DNA of 64,000 bases from Flavobacterium urocaniciphilum (GCF_900110615.1 NZ_FOEI01000007.1:1-64000), one strand, 5' to 3'. Positions 53,191 through 63,214 are shown, counted from the stretch's first letter. The notes: generated by a model not told the origin, from the sequence alone. Program-made: numbers and translations.

Positions 53191-56100
53191 TTATTCTTCA
53201 AGATTAACGCCGTAATCTCCCATCATTTTGTTGTAATTTTTGAATTTTACAATTTCAGTGTTGTAAAATTCAGTATCATTATTGTCTTCAGCTAATAGAA
53301 GTAATAAATAATATAATCGTAATTCTCTATTTATTTCGTTTACATAAAACGCTTTTTGTTTTTCCGATTGAGAACTAAAGAATGTTATTTTTTCTTGGTA
53401 TTTTTTAATTAATTGATTCAAGATTTTTCTTGCTTCTTCTTTTTTACCAATTTTATAATATCCTTCAGCAAAAGGTTCAACAGTTGTGTAATATTCAAAG
53501 TATTCAATTGGCAAGTTTTTCATGGCTATTTGAATTACTTTTTCAGCTTTGTCAAATTTCTTTTCTTCAATTAAAGCCGTCATCAATCTAGAAAGATTAT
53601 TTCTATAAGATAAAGCGTTTTTACGTGTTTCTGGATCGTGATAAATATTCGGACTAGAAGAATTGCCCCAAGTCCATTTATTGATAATGTTAAACGCTTT
53701 GTCTGTATCAATGTAACCCATATCGTATGAATTACCTTCTTTCATTTTAGTTTTAACAGGTACTAATTTGTATACCATTCCATCTAATTGAAGGTATTCT
53801 TTCATCCAAATATAATCGTCTGCTCCAAAACTACCTGGAGAAAAGTAAATTGGTCTTTTCCAATTGTTTTGGTTGAAGATGTCTAACATTAAGATTCTGT
53901 TTTTATATAATGCGCCACCTTTTAATTTTAAATTGATTTGTGGTACAATAGAATCGTAATATTTAGGAGAAACAACTTTGTTTTTAATGATGTTTTGTTT
54001 GTCAACTTTTACTTTTAAGTTTTCGCTTGGATAAAAATGAACAAACTGACCATTTTTCATTTCTCTTTTCGAACGATCGTCCTTTAAGAAATCTAAAGTG
54101 AATCCTAAATCTAATGTATCGGTAGTTCTTTCTTCAAATAAGCAGTAATTTCTTTTATCTCCAACGTATTGTTCGTGAGTAAATGAAATTGGTAGAGGAG
54201 CCGATTTGTTAGAAGCGATTTTCATTTCATCTATATACCAATCTGTTGCTAATAAACTTGTGTTTACAATTCTAACGTCGGTTCTGTATCCTTCTATTTC
54301 TTGTAAATACCACATTGGGAATGTATCGTTATCACCAATTGTAAATAATATTGCATTGGGTTCACATGAATCTAAATAAGCTTTTGCCATAGAAACAGCA
54401 GTGTATTTATCACTTCTGTCGTGATCATCCCAGTTTTGAGATGCTAAAACTACTGGTGAAGCTAATAAAGTTGTAGCTAATACAACTGGCATAGCCACTT
54501 TCGGATTTACATATTTTAAAATATATTGATAAATGGCATACACACCCACACCAATCCACATGGCAAAAATATAGAACGAGCCTACTAAAGCATAATCTCT
54601 TTCTCTTGGTTCAAAAGGTCTTTCGTTTAGGTATACTTTTAATATTAAGCCTGTAAATAAGAATAATAATAACAATACATAAAATGATTTCCATTCTTTT
54701 TTAGCATGATAAACCATTCCGATGATTGCTAAAATGAAAGGTAAAAAGAAATAAGTGTTTCTACCTTTATTGTTTTTCATATCGCTTGTTAAAGCCGATT
54801 GGTTGTCTAAGTGCATTTGATCAATAAATCCAATACCGCTTAACCAATTTCCTTCTAAACTTTCATAATTTCCTTGAAGGTCGTTTTGTCTTCCAACAAA
54901 ATTCCACATTAAATAACGGAAATACATGTAACCAAATTGGTATTCAAACATAAATTTCATATTGTCTGAAAAGGTTGGTTTCTCGATAATTAAGTAATCG
55001 CTATATGTTTTTAAGAAATCTTCGTATTCGTCTAAACCAATTTTTCTAGAGGCAAACTGACTTCTGAAATCAGAAACAATTTCTGTAAATTGACCTAATT
55101 TTTCTTCGTTAATTTCTCCATCTTCTTCAAAAAACGCATCATGATTTATTTTAAACTCTAAAGGTTTGGTGAATGTCATGTAGTTTTTTGCGTGCTCTTC
55201 ACTCCATAAACGAGGTAAAAAGGCATTATGCTGCGAATTTGGATTGTGTTTCGCGTTTTTAAAATTATTTGTAATGATGTATTTTCCTGTTCTTTCGTCT
55301 CTTTCATAATTTGGTTTGTCATCTGAATATGGATTTTCTTCATCTGAACCAGCATATAAATTTGAATATTGTGGACCGTAAAATAATTTTTGTTCTCCGT
55401 ATTGTTCACGGTTATAATAGGCTAAAACTTCAGCAGCATCACTTGGTTTATTTTCATTAATGCTAATGTTAGAATTAGCTCTTACAGGTAACATTATCCA
55501 AGTTGAAAAACCTACTAATAAGAATAATACACATAATAATAATGTATTGTAATGTACTAATCCTTTTTTCTTTGTGTAGCTTAATCCGTAGTAAAAACCA
55601 ACAACAATTAATAAAAAGGCGATTATAGTACCTGAGTTAAAAGGTAAGCCTAAAGAATTTACAGCAAATATTTCCGTTTTTGCAAAGAACGATAAAGTAT
55701 AAGGTAGTAAAAATTTGAAGATAAACATCAAAATAGCTAAGATTACAATGTTTGCTATGATGAAATTTTTAACAGTGATTTTTTCTTGTTTTTTGAAAAA
55801 GTATAACATCCCAATTGATGGTAATGCTAATAAAGCCATGAAGTGAACTCCGAATGAAAGTCCGATTACTAATGAAATAAGGATCAACCATTTGTTTCCT
55901 CTTTCGTTATCTAAATCTTCTTCCCATTTTAAGCCTAGCCAAAATAAAATAGCAATAAATAATGACGCCATTGAATATACTTCTGCTTCTACGGCATTAA
56001 ACCAAAAACTATCTGTAAAAGTGTAGGATAAAGCAGCTACTAATGAAGCACCTAATGTAATTTTTTCATTATTAGTATTCCATTCTGTAGTGGCTTTAAT

Positions 56101-56418
56101 AATTTTACGGATGATTTTTGAAGTCGACCAATACATAAATAGAATAGTAAAGGCGCTAGAAAACACCGACATCATATTAACCATTAATGCAATTTGAGTT
56201 TTGTCTAAAGCAAACATGGCAAAAAAGGCACCTATCATTTGATATAATGGAGCGCCAGGTGGATGTCCAACTTCTAATTTTGCAGCTGTAGCGATGTATT
56301 CACCACAGTCCCAAAAACTCATCGTAGGTTCTACAGTTAAGGTATAAGTAATTAATGCAACAATAAAAGCAAACCAACCAATTAAGGTGTTCCATTTGCT
56401 GTAATTAAATGTAGTCAT
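53191..56418 (-). CDS. DUF2723/TMEM260-like membrane glycosyltransferase
   Basis: The 1075-residue protein has an N-terminal GT-C type membrane domain with about 12 helices (to about 670). SFWDCGEYIATAAKLEVGHP in the first loop carries the acidic residues expected of the active site. YEPRERDYALVG-type motifs (here RPFEPRERDYALVGSF) and NWDDHDRSD follow the membrane part, along with ILFTIGDNDTFPMWYLQEIEGY. The last 200 residues are helical and may be TPR-like (KAEKVIQIAMKNLPIEYFEY). DUF2723 proteins are related to vertebrate TMEM260, a protein O-mannosyltransferase. The bacterial substrate is not established; protein or lipid glycosylation in the periplasm is inferred. It ends at a terminator. 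Confidence 0.9.
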   Translation of the reverse strand: MTTFNYSKWNTLIGWFAFIVALITYTLTVEPTMSFWDCGEYIATAAKLEVGHPPGAPLYQMIGAFFAMFALDKTQIALMVNMMSVFSSAFTILFMYWSTSKIIRKIIKATTEWNTNNEKITLGASLVAALSYTFTDSFWFNAVEAEVYSMASLFIAILFWLGLKWEEDLDNERGNKWLILISLVIGLSFGVHFMALLALPSIGMLYFFKKQEKITVKNFIIANIVILAILMFIFKFLLPYTLSFFAKTEIFAVNSLGLPFNSGTIIAFLLIVVGFYYGLSYTKKKGLVHYNTLLLCVLFLLVGFSTWIMLPVRANSNISINENKPSDAAEVLAYYNREQYGEQKLFYGPQYSNLYAGSDEENPYSDDKPNYERDERTGKYIITNNFKNAKHNPNSQHNAFLPRLWSEEHAKNYMTFTKPLEFKINHDAFFEEDGEINEEKLGQFTEIVSDFRSQFASRKIGLDEYEDFLKTYSDYLIIEKPTFSDNMKFMFEYQFGYMYFRYLMWNFVGRQNDLQGNYESLEGNWLSGIGFIDQMHLDNQSALTSDMKNNKGRNTYFFLPFILAIIGMVYHAKKEWKSFYVLLLLFLFTGLILKVYLNERPFEPRERDYALVGSFYIFAMWIGVGVYAIYQYILKYVNPKVAMPVVLATTLLASPVVLASQNWDDHDRSDKYTAVSMAKAYLDSCEPNAILFTIGDNDTFPMWYLQEIEGYRTDVRIVNTSLLATDWYIDEMKIASNKSAPLPISFTHEQYVGDKRNYCLFEERTTDTLDLGFTLDFLKDDRSKREMKNGQFVHFYPSENLKVKVDKQNIIKNKVVSPKYYDSIVPQINLKLKGGALYKNRILMLDIFNQNNWKRPIYFSPGSFGADDYIWMKEYLQLDGMVYKLVPVKTKMKEGNSYDMGYIDTDKAFNIINKWTWGNSSSPNIYHDPETRKNALSYRNNLSRLMTALIEEKKFDKAEKVIQIAMKNLPIEYFEYYTTVEPFAEGYYKIGKKEEARKILNQLIKKYQEKITFFSSQSEKQKAFYVNEINRELRLYYLLLLLAEDNNDTEFYNTEIVKFKNYNKMMGDYGVNLEE

Positions 56419-56507
56419 ATTTGTGCTAAATTAATTTAGATTACAAAGAAACTATTTATTAAAGAGATTAGCAATTAATTTTTTCTTAAAAATTTTTAAA
56501 AAAATAT

Positions 56508-56537
56508 TTGCAAGTTTTAAAATATGTATTACATTTG
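56508..56537 (+). promoter_or_regulatory. Consensus promoter of tRNA-Gln
   Basis: TTG (56508-56510), 19-bp spacer and TACATTTG (56530-56537) match the Bacteroidota consensus with ideal spacing. The tRNA begins 22 nt after the -7 element. Confidence 0.8.
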
Positions 56538-56558
56538 CACTCGCAATTACGAAATAAT

Positions 56559-56629
56559 TGGTCCATGGTGTAATGGTAACACTCCGGTTTTTGGTACCGT
56601 CATTCAAGGTTCGAGTCCTTGTGGACCAA
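56559..56629 (+). tRNA. tRNA-Gln (anticodon TTG)
   Basis: A 71-nt cloverleaf. The acceptor stem TGGTCCA (56559-56565) pairs with TGGACCA (56622-56628), followed by discriminator A. The D-arm has AATGGTAA, the anticodon loop TTTTGGT has the anticodon TTG at 56591-56593, and the T-loop has GGTTCGAGTCC. The outermost anticodon-stem pair is a C/T mismatch. The terminal CCA is not encoded and must be added by CCA-transferase. It stands alone between divergent and convergent protein genes with its own promoter and terminator. Confidence 0.95.
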
Positions 56630-56630
56630 C

Positions 56631-56664
56631 AAAAAATCCCGCTCAAAAGGCGGGATTTTTTATT
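56631..56664. terminator. Bidirectional terminator of tRNA-Gln and the stress-protein gene
   Basis: Stem tcccgc/gcggga (56637-56642 and 56650-56655), extended by A-T pairs, with T runs on both strands. Confidence 0.85.
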
Positions 56665-56680
56665 TTATTTAGTTTGTAAC

Positions 56681-57505
56681 TTATATTTTAAAAGTTACAA
56701 CTGGTCTTTTAGCGTGATTTACTAAATCTTCAGAAATACTACCGTTTAAGAAGTGAGATAATCCTTTTCTTCCGTGCGTGCACACTCCAATTACATCAGA
56801 CCCATGGTCTTTTGCGAAATGTAGAATTCCTTTTTCAACATTGATATCGTTATAGATGTGAGTTGAAAAATTATCAAAATTAAATTCTTCAATAAATCCT
56901 TTAACTTTTTCTTCAGCAGATCTAGTTGTAGTAAAGTTGTTTGGAGTAATTACATACAATAAATTGATGTGAGAGTTAAAGCTTTTGGCGAAATCAACTA
57001 CTTTTTCAAATGGTTTTTTAATTTCACTTGAAAAATCAGATGCGAAAGTGATGGTTTCAGCTTTGAAATCTTCTTCTTCTTTTTTGATAACTAATACCGG
57101 AATGTCAGAATATCTAACTACTTTTTCAGCATTTGAACCTACGAACATTTCGTGAAATCCGCTTGCGCCATGAGATCCCATAACAATAAGATCAGCATTG
57201 TGTTTTTTAGCGTTATCGATAATTCCTTCGTGAGCCATGTTGAATTGTACTAAACTAGCAACATCCAAACCGTCTAAATACGGAGCGTTTTCTAAATCTG
57301 CTAATTTATCTACTGCAGCGTTTTTGAAAAATATTAGTTCAGGGATTTCATGAGATGTAGAAAGGGCGTCGTTACCTGAAGTTGATAATTCTAACATATG
57401 TAGTAAAATAATGTTTCCATTATTTTTTTTTGCAATTTGGGCGGCTACTTTTAAAGCGCTTTCGGCATGTTTAGAAAAATCAGTTGGGACTAAAATGGTT
57501 TTCAT
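56681..57505 (-). CDS. Tandem universal stress protein (two Usp domains)
   Basis: The 274-residue protein contains two UspA domains. The first has TILVPTDFSKHAESAL at the N-terminus and VMGSHGASGFHEMFVGSNAE around 130-150, a G-x2-G-x9-G-S ATP-binding motif. The second is shorter, with ETITFASDFSS and GVCTHGRKGLSHFLNGSISE, again keeping the motif. Such proteins accumulate under starvation and stress and bind ATP. The gene is monocistronic; a -7-like TAATTTTG (57558-57551) lies upstream without a clear -33 at proper distance. Confidence 0.93.
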   Translation of the reverse strand: MKTILVPTDFSKHAESALKVAAQIAKKNNGNIILLHMLELSTSGNDALSTSHEIPELIFFKNAAVDKLADLENAPYLDGLDVASLVQFNMAHEGIIDNAKKHNADLIVMGSHGASGFHEMFVGSNAEKVVRYSDIPVLVIKKEEEDFKAETITFASDFSSEIKKPFEKVVDFAKSFNSHINLLYVITPNNFTTTRSAEEKVKGFIEEFNFDNFSTHIYNDINVEKGILHFAKDHGSDVIGVCTHGRKGLSHFLNGSISEDLVNHAKRPVVTFKI

Positions 57506-57596
57506 AAATATAAAAATTTAGTTTTTGAGTTTGTTTACTCCATAAAATTACAAAATTATTTTTGAATTGGTTAACTTTTTTTCAAAAATGAAATAT

Positions 57597-57628
57597 TTGG
57601 TCATTTTCAAAAAAATGTTGTATATTTG
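57597..57628 (+). promoter_or_regulatory. Bacteroidota-type promoter for rimP-nusA-infB
   Basis: TTG (57597-57599), 21-bp spacer and TATATTTG (57621-57628) fit the consensus. Transcription would start near 57635, leaving a leader of about 55 nt that holds the hairpin at 57658-57678. Confidence 0.75.
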
Positions 57629-57657
57629 CACAGTTATTTAGTAATGAACCAAATAAT

Positions 57658-57683
57658 GAGGCACGCAACGCGTGCCTCTTTTT
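57658..57683 (+). promoter_or_regulatory. Terminator-like leader hairpin (possible attenuator) of rimP-nusA-infB
   Basis: A perfect 9-bp G+C-rich stem (gaggcacgc 57658-57666 / gcgtgcctc 57670-57678) with a 3-nt loop is followed by TTTTTA. It lies inside the predicted 5' leader, 7 bp before the rimP ATG at 57690. No plus-strand gene upstream needs a terminator here, because tRNA-Gln is already terminated a kilobase earlier. It therefore looks like premature-termination control of the operon. Confidence 0.65.
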
Positions 57684-57689
57684 ATAAAA

Positions 57690-58157
57690 ATGACATTTAA
57701 AGAAAAAGTAAAAGCCTTACTTGATAAGGCCTTAGAGGAAAATCAACATTTGTTTTTAATCGATTTATCAATTACAGAAGCAAATAAGATTAATGTGGTT
57801 TTAGATGGCGATTCAGGTGTGAATTTGCAAGATTGCATCAATATTAACAAAGCGTTAAATGCTGATTTAGAGACGGAAGATGTAGATTTTTCATTGGAAG
57901 TTGCTTCTGCAGGAATTTCAAGTCCGTTAAAATTAGTAAGACAATACAAGAAAAATATTGGAAGAACGCTTAAAGTTAAAACGGTTTCTCAAGAAGAAAT
58001 TGAAGCGACTTTAGCCGATGCAGATGATGATTTTGCAACGTTAACTTGGAAAGCAAGAGAACCAAAAGAAATAGGAAAAGGAAAAGTTACAGTAGAGAAA
58101 AATGTAAAACTTCCTTATTCAGAAATAAAAGAAGCAGTAGTAATAATATCATTTTAA
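57690..58157 (+). CDS. rimP: Ribosome maturation factor RimP
   Basis: The 155-residue factor is needed for 30S subunit maturation. The N-terminal domain has [35 protein letters not shown], with the DSDSGV-like turn and conserved DC. The [12 protein letters not shown] segment is the family's most conserved site (usually VSSPGLDRPL). The C-terminal part has an SH3-like barrel. The ATG at 57690 is preferred; a GTG at 57672 would lie inside the leader hairpin. It is 15 bp upstream of nusA, the standard operon order. Confidence 0.93.
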   Translation: MTFKEKVKALLDKALEENQHLFLIDLSITEANKINVVLDGDSGVNLQDCININKALNADLETEDVDFSLEVASAGISSPLKLVRQYKKNIGRTLKVKTVSQEEIEATLADADDDFATLTWKAREPKEIGKGKVTVEKNVKLPYSEIKEAVVIISF

Positions 58158-58172
58158 TTAATAAAGCATAGC

Positions 58173-59414
58173 ATGGAGAATATTGCATTAATAGATTCAT
58201 TTTCAGAATTTAAAGACGATAAACTAATTGACAGAGTTACCTTAATGGCGATTTTGGAAGATGTGTTTAGAAATGCGTTGAAAAAGAAATATGGTTCAGA
58301 TGACAACTTCGATATTATCATTAATCCTGATAAAGGAGATATGGAAATTTGGAGAAACCGTGTTGTTGTGGCTGATGATGAAGTGGAAGATGAAAATTCT
58401 GAAATTTCATTAACAGAAGCTAGAAAAATTGAGCCAGATTTTGAAGTTGGTGAAGATGTTTCTGAAGAAGTAAAATTAATCGATCTTGGAAGAAGAGCAA
58501 TTTTGGCTTTACGTCAGAATTTAATTTCTAAAATTCATGAGCATGACAATACAAATCTTTACAAACAATTTAAAGATTTAATTGGTGATATTTATACGGC
58601 TGAAGTTCATCATGTTAGACCAAAAATGGTAGTATTAATGGATGATGATGGTAACGAAATTGTGTTACCTAAAGAAAAACAAATTCCTAATGATTTCTTC
58701 AAAAAAGGAGAAAATGTAAGAGGAATTATAGAAAGCGTAGAATTAAAAGGTAATAAACCTCAAATTATAATGTCTAGAACGGCACCAAGTTTCTTAGAGA
58801 AATTATTCGAACAAGAAATTCCGGAAGTATTTGATGGTTTAATCAATATTAAAAAAGTAGTAAGAATTCCAGGTGAAAAAGCAAAAGTAGCTGTAGATTC
58901 TTATGATGATAGAATTGATCCAGTTGGTGCTTGTGTTGGTATGAAAGGTTCTCGTATTCATGGAATTGTTCGTGAATTAGGAAACGAAAATATCGATGTA
59001 ATCAACTTTACAACAAATACGCAATTATACATTACAAGAGCTTTAAGTCCTGCAAAAGTTTCTTCAGTTAAAATTGACGAAGAGAATAAAAAAGCAGAAG
59101 TTTTCTTAAAAATCGAAGAAGTTTCAAAAGCTATCGGACGTAACGGTCAAAACATTAAATTAGCAAGTCAATTAACTGGTTACGAATTAGATGTAATCCG
59201 TGAAGGAATTGTTGAAGAAGAAGATGACGTAGAATTAAGAGAATTTATCGACGAAATCGATGAGTGGGTAATTGAAGAGTTTGAAAAAATCGGTTTAGAT
59301 ACGGCAAGAAGTATTGTAGATCAAGATGTGGCTGACTTAGTTAGAAGAACAGATCTTGAAGAAGAAACTATCTTAGACGTTATCAAAATTTTAAAAGCAG
59401 AATTAGAAGGATAA
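58173..59414 (+). CDS. nusA: Transcription termination/antitermination factor NusA
   Basis: The 413-residue protein has an N-terminal RNA polymerase-binding domain (to about 130), an S1 domain (DIYTAEVHHVRPKMVVLMDD, about 135-200) and two KH domains. KH1 includes VDSYDDRIDPVGACVGMKGS and KH2 includes EEVSKAIGRNGQNIKLASQL. It lacks the C-terminal acidic repeats of the E. coli protein, which is usual outside Proteobacteria. It modulates pausing, termination and antitermination, and could act on the hairpin in its own operon leader. Confidence 0.96.
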   Translation: MENIALIDSFSEFKDDKLIDRVTLMAILEDVFRNALKKKYGSDDNFDIIINPDKGDMEIWRNRVVVADDEVEDENSEISLTEARKIEPDFEVGEDVSEEVKLIDLGRRAILALRQNLISKIHEHDNTNLYKQFKDLIGDIYTAEVHHVRPKMVVLMDDDGNEIVLPKEKQIPNDFFKKGENVRGIIESVELKGNKPQIIMSRTAPSFLEKLFEQEIPEVFDGLINIKKVVRIPGEKAKVAVDSYDDRIDPVGACVGMKGSRIHGIVRELGNENIDVINFTTNTQLYITRALSPAKVSSVKIDEENKKAEVFLKIEEVSKAIGRNGQNIKLASQLTGYELDVIREGIVEEEDDVELREFIDEIDEWVIEEFEKIGLDTARSIVDQDVADLVRRTDLEEETILDVIKILKAELEG

Positions 59415-59467
59415 TCCTTTAACTTTATAGCAACAGCACAACAACAGAAATTAGCAAAATACAATAT

Positions 59468-62359
59468 ATGTCTGAAGAAAGAGTAATACGAATTAGTAAG
59501 GTTTTAAAAGAATTTAATATTTCACTTGATAGAGCCGTGGACACCTTAAAAGAAAAGGGTCACACCATTGAGCACAGTCCCAATGCAAAGGTTTCTCAGT
59601 CGGAGTATGATGTTTTATGCAATATTTTTTCGGCCGATAAAGGAAACAAAGTAGCTTCTAAGGAAGTTGGTGAGGAAAAGAAAAAAGAAAAAGAAGCATT
59701 AAAGCGCGAAATCGAAAAAGAACTTGAAGTGAAACGTCTTGCTGAAGAAGAAAGACAAAGACAAGAAGTTATCAAAGCTCGTGCTACAGTTACTGCTCCA
59801 GTAACGTTAGGAAAAATTGATTTAAATCCTAAAAAAGTAGAACAGCCAAAAGAAGAAAAACCTGAAATTGTTGCTAAAGAAAATATTGTTGTTGCTAAAG
59901 AAGAAAAACCAGTAGTTGCAGAAAAACCTTCAGACAAATCTGTTCCAGCTGAGAAAAAACCTTCTGAAAAACCTTCTGAAAAACCTTCAGAAAAACCACA
60001 AGAAGTGGTTGTTGAAAAACCTGTTGCTAAAGAAGAACCAACTGTAAAACCTCAAGAGTTTAATGCAGATGGAACTCCTGTTGAAGAAAGAGTTGAAACA
60101 CAATATCAAAAACTTTCTGGTGCTACTTTTACTGGGCAAACAATTGATTTATCGCAATTCAATAAGCCTAAAAAGAAAAAAGAAGACTTCAAAAAAGACG
60201 CAAAACCAGGAACGCCAAATGCTGCTGGAGCTAATAAACCAGGAACACCAGGTCAAGGTCAAGCGGGAGCTAATAAACGTAAAAGAATTGCAAAACCAGG
60301 AACTCCAGGTGCTGGAGGACAAGGTGGTACTGCTCAAGGTGGTGGTAATGCACAAGGTGGCGGATTCAAAAAACCATACCAAGGCGGACAAGGCGGAGGT
60401 GGTTTCAAAAAACCAGGTTTCAATAAATCAACTCCAATTGTAAAAGTTGAGCCAACTGAAGAAGAAGTAAAAAATCAAATTAAAGAAACTTTAGAAAGAT
60501 TACAAGGTAAAGGTAATAAGTCTAAAGCGGCAAAATATAGAAGAGATAAAAGAGATTCTCACCGTCAACGTACGGAAGATGAATTGTCACAATTAGATTT
60601 AGAAAGCAAAATCCTTAAAGTTACTGAATTCGTAACGGTAGGTGAAATTGCTACGATGATGGATGTGCCAATTACGAAAGTTATTGGAACATGTATGTCT
60701 CTTGGAATCATGGTAACAATGAACCAACGTTTGGATGCTGAAACATTATCTATTGTTGCAGACGAATTTGGTTATGAAGTACAATTCATTACAACAGATA
60801 TTGAAGAAAATATTGTTGTAGTTGAAGATAAACCAGAAGAATTAGAACACAGAGCACCAATTGTAACGGTAATGGGTCACGTAGACCACGGTAAAACATC
60901 TTTACTGGATTATATTCGTAAAGCAAATGTAATTGCTGGTGAGTCGGGTGGTATTACACAGCACATTGGAGCATATGGAGTAGAGTTAGAAGGTGGACAA
61001 GAAATTACGTTCTTAGATACACCTGGTCACGAAGCCTTTACAGCGATGCGTGCTCGTGGAGCTCAAGTTACCGATATCGCAATTATCGTAGTTGCTGCCG
61101 ATGATGAAATCATGCCTCAAACAAAAGAAGCGATTTCTCACGCACAAGCAGCAGGTGTACCAATGATTTTTGCTATTAATAAAGTAGATAAGCCAAATGC
61201 TAATCCTGAAAGAATTAAGGAACAATTAGCGGCTATGAATTTATTAGTTGAAGATTGGGGTGGAAAATACCAGTCACATGATATTTCTGCGAAATTCGGA
61301 CAAGGAGTTAACGAATTATTAGAAAAAGTATTATTAGAAGCTGAAGTTTTAGAACTGAAAGCTAATCCAAATAAACCAGCATTAGGAACAGTTGTTGAAG
61401 CACAATTAGACAAAGGTCGTGGTTATGTTTCTACAATCTTAGTTCAAGCTGGAACGTTGAAAATTGGAGATTACGTACTTGCAGGTAGAAACCATGGAAA
61501 AATCCGTGCAATGTTCGACGAAAGAGGTAATCAAGTTAAAGAAGCTGGACCGTCAACACCAGTATCAATCTTAGGGTTAGATGGTGCGCCAACAGCGGGT
61601 GATAAATTCAACGTTTACGAAGACGAAAGAGAAGCAAAACAAATTGCAGTAAAACGTACACAATTACAACGTGAGCAATCGGCTAGAGTTAAGAAACATA
61701 CTACTCTTGATGAAATCGGACGTCGAATTGCTTTAGGTCAATTTAAAGAATTAAACATTATCCTTAAAGGAGACGTGGATGGTTCGGTTGAAGCGTTATC
61801 GGATTCGTTCTCTAAATTATCAACAGAAGAAATTCAAATCAATATCATTCACAAAGGAGTTGGAGCGATTACAGAATCTGACGTATTATTAGCTTCTGCT
61901 TCTGATGCGATTATCTTCGGATTTAACGTTCGTCCTGCTGGAAATGCAAAAGCCTTAGCTGAAAAAGAAGAAATCGATATCCGTAACTATTCAATTATTT
62001 ACGCAGCTATCGACGATTTAAAAGACGCGATGGAAGGAATGCTTTCTCCAGAATTGAAAGAAGAAATTACTGGTACTGCAGAAATTAGAGAATTATTCAA
62101 AGTTTCTAAAGTAGGTACAATCGCTGGATGTATGGTTACAGATGGTAAAATTGTTCGTAATAACAGAATTCGTTTAATTAGAGAAGGTGTAGTAATCTTC
62201 ACAGGTGAATTAGTTGCCTTAAGACGTTTCAAAGACGACGTTAAAGAAGTTACTAAAGGATACGATTGTGGTATGCAAATTAAAGGCTACAACGATATCA
62301 AAGAATACGATATCATTGAAAGTTTCCACGAAGTAGAAGTAAAGAAAAAATTAAAATAA
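59468..62359 (+). CDS. infB: Translation initiation factor IF-2
   Basis: The 963-residue GTPase positions initiator tRNA on the 30S subunit. The N-terminal ~370 residues hold an IF2-N domain ([19 protein letters not shown]), a Lys/Glu-rich coil, KPSE repeats near 163-176, and a Gly/Gln/Pro-rich stretch (PGTPG, GGQGG). A second IF2-N segment precedes the G domain. In the G domain, G1 is [11 protein letters not shown] near 470, G3 is DTPGHEAF, and NKVDKPN and SAKFGQG follow. Domains II-IV are complete ([43 protein letters not shown]). It is followed by a strong terminator. Confidence 0.97.
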   Translation: MSEERVIRISKVLKEFNISLDRAVDTLKEKGHTIEHSPNAKVSQSEYDVLCNIFSADKGNKVASKEVGEEKKKEKEALKREIEKELEVKRLAEEERQRQEVIKARATVTAPVTLGKIDLNPKKVEQPKEEKPEIVAKENIVVAKEEKPVVAEKPSDKSVPAEKKPSEKPSEKPSEKPQEVVVEKPVAKEEPTVKPQEFNADGTPVEERVETQYQKLSGATFTGQTIDLSQFNKPKKKKEDFKKDAKPGTPNAAGANKPGTPGQGQAGANKRKRIAKPGTPGAGGQGGTAQGGGNAQGGGFKKPYQGGQGGGGFKKPGFNKSTPIVKVEPTEEEVKNQIKETLERLQGKGNKSKAAKYRRDKRDSHRQRTEDELSQLDLESKILKVTEFVTVGEIATMMDVPITKVIGTCMSLGIMVTMNQRLDAETLSIVADEFGYEVQFITTDIEENIVVVEDKPEELEHRAPIVTVMGHVDHGKTSLLDYIRKANVIAGESGGITQHIGAYGVELEGGQEITFLDTPGHEAFTAMRARGAQVTDIAIIVVAADDEIMPQTKEAISHAQAAGVPMIFAINKVDKPNANPERIKEQLAAMNLLVEDWGGKYQSHDISAKFGQGVNELLEKVLLEAEVLELKANPNKPALGTVVEAQLDKGRGYVSTILVQAGTLKIGDYVLAGRNHGKIRAMFDERGNQVKEAGPSTPVSILGLDGAPTAGDKFNVYEDEREAKQIAVKRTQLQREQSARVKKHTTLDEIGRRIALGQFKELNIILKGDVDGSVEALSDSFSKLSTEEIQINIIHKGVGAITESDVLLASASDAIIFGFNVRPAGNAKALAEKEEIDIRNYSIIYAAIDDLKDAMEGMLSPELKEEITGTAEIRELFKVSKVGTIAGCMVTDGKIVRNNRIRLIREGVVIFTGELVALRRFKDDVKEVTKGYDCGMQIKGYNDIKEYDIIESFHEVEVKKKLK
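59955..59996 (+). repeat. 12-bp tandem repeat encoding KPSE units in infB
   Basis: Three near-identical 12-bp units encode Lys-Pro-Ser-Glu repeats in the flexible N-terminal linker of IF-2, and a fourth diverges into KPQE. The reading frame is kept; such repeats can change copy number by slippage. Confidence 0.8.
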
Positions 62360-62365
62360 TAGCTT

Positions 62366-62400
62366 AAAAAATCCCGATTGATATCGGGATTTTTTATTTT
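62366..62400 (+). terminator. Intrinsic terminator of rimP-nusA-infB
   Basis: An 8-bp stem (atcccgat 62371-62378 / atcgggat 62383-62390) with a 4-nt loop is flanked by A and T runs. Confidence 0.9.
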
Positions 62401-62480
62401 CAGTCATAGCGAGGTAAAAAGCATTCTTTTTTATGTAGATACTAAATTTTCATTTTCTTCGTTATCCAATAAAAATTCCA

Positions 62481-63110
62481 ATGCAATACATAAAAATAGT
62501 TCTTATAGCAGTTTTTTTTATTTCCTGTAAAAATGAAACACCAAGTCAGAAATTAGCTAGAATCGATTCAGAAAAAACCGAATTAAAAGCTAAAGATTAT
62601 GGTTCGTATATTAACGAAGCAAAGAGCTATGTTAATAAGAATAATCTCAATCAAAATAAATTTATCCTTATCAATTTAGGATTGCATTCTGGTTTAAAAC
62701 GTTTCTTTGTGTACGATTTGAAAAAAGAAACCATCACAAATTCGTATATGGTGAGTCACGGTTGTGGCGAAAATATGTGGAGTTGGACATCAAGTAAAGA
62801 AGATGCGCCCATTTCTAACGAACCGGATTCGCATTGTTCTTCTATTGGTAAATATGTAATCAGTTCTCGTGGGGTTAGTCAGTGGGGAATAAAAGTCAAT
62901 TATCTGCTTATTGGAAAAGACGAAACCAATTCTAATGCAGTTAAACGCGCCATCGTGCTGCATTCTTGGGAAAAGATTTCAACAGATGAAGTATATCCGG
63001 AAGGAACGCCAGAAGGTTGGGGTTGCCCAGCAGTTTCCAACGAAAGCATGTATGAAATTGATGCCTTACTAAAAGCCAATAAAAATATGCTGATGTGGAT
63101 TATAAAATAA
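62481..63110 (+). CDS. Murein L,D-transpeptidase catalytic-domain lipoprotein (YkuD_2 type)
   Basis: The 209-residue lipoprotein has its lipobox Cys at residue 16 (IAVFFISCKN). The catalytic domain of the murein L,D-transpeptidase-like (YkuD_2) family is recognisable by MVSHGCGENMW, HCSSIGKYVISS, NAVKRAIVLHSWE with His161, and EGWGCPAVSNE with Cys182. It is expected to act on peptidoglycan peptides, making or editing 3-3 crosslinks, or to have a related hydrolase function. It lies 121 bp after infB, beyond the operon terminator, so it is a separate unit; no obvious TAnnTTTG promoter is seen. Confidence 0.88.
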   Translation: MQYIKIVLIAVFFISCKNETPSQKLARIDSEKTELKAKDYGSYINEAKSYVNKNNLNQNKFILINLGLHSGLKRFFVYDLKKETITNSYMVSHGCGENMWSWTSSKEDAPISNEPDSHCSSIGKYVISSRGVSQWGIKVNYLLIGKDETNSNAVKRAIVLHSWEKISTDEVYPEGTPEGWGCPAVSNESMYEIDALLKANKNMLMWIIK

Positions 63111-63187
63111 TTTAAAATTCACACAAATTCACTCGAAATTCCGAAAATTTAAAACCTAAAAAAATACATTTTTTATATTTTTTACCT

Positions 63188-63195
63188 TATTTTTG
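63188..63195 (+). promoter_or_regulatory. Putative -7 element for the flavin reductase-like gene
   Basis: TATTTTTG fits TAnnTTTG and lies 19 bp before the ATG at 63215. No TTG is found at the -33 position. Confidence 0.45.
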
Positions 63196-63214
63196 AGCAT
63201 ATTAAAACTCAAAA

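Noticed and set aside
53154..53201. TTG start of the deacetylase at 53201
   Set aside because: The extra codons would translate the DUF2723 terminator hairpin and overlap that gene. The ATG at 53153 comes right after the T run.
57672..57690. GTG start for rimP at 57672
   Set aside because: It lies inside the leader hairpin and adds six unconserved residues. The ATG at 57690 matches the family start.
60063..60443. Long open frame in another frame of infB, encoding Lys/Gln/Val-rich repeats
   Set aside because: It lies wholly within infB's low-complexity linker and mirrors its tandem repeats. infB is complete and conserved, so this is a shadow frame.
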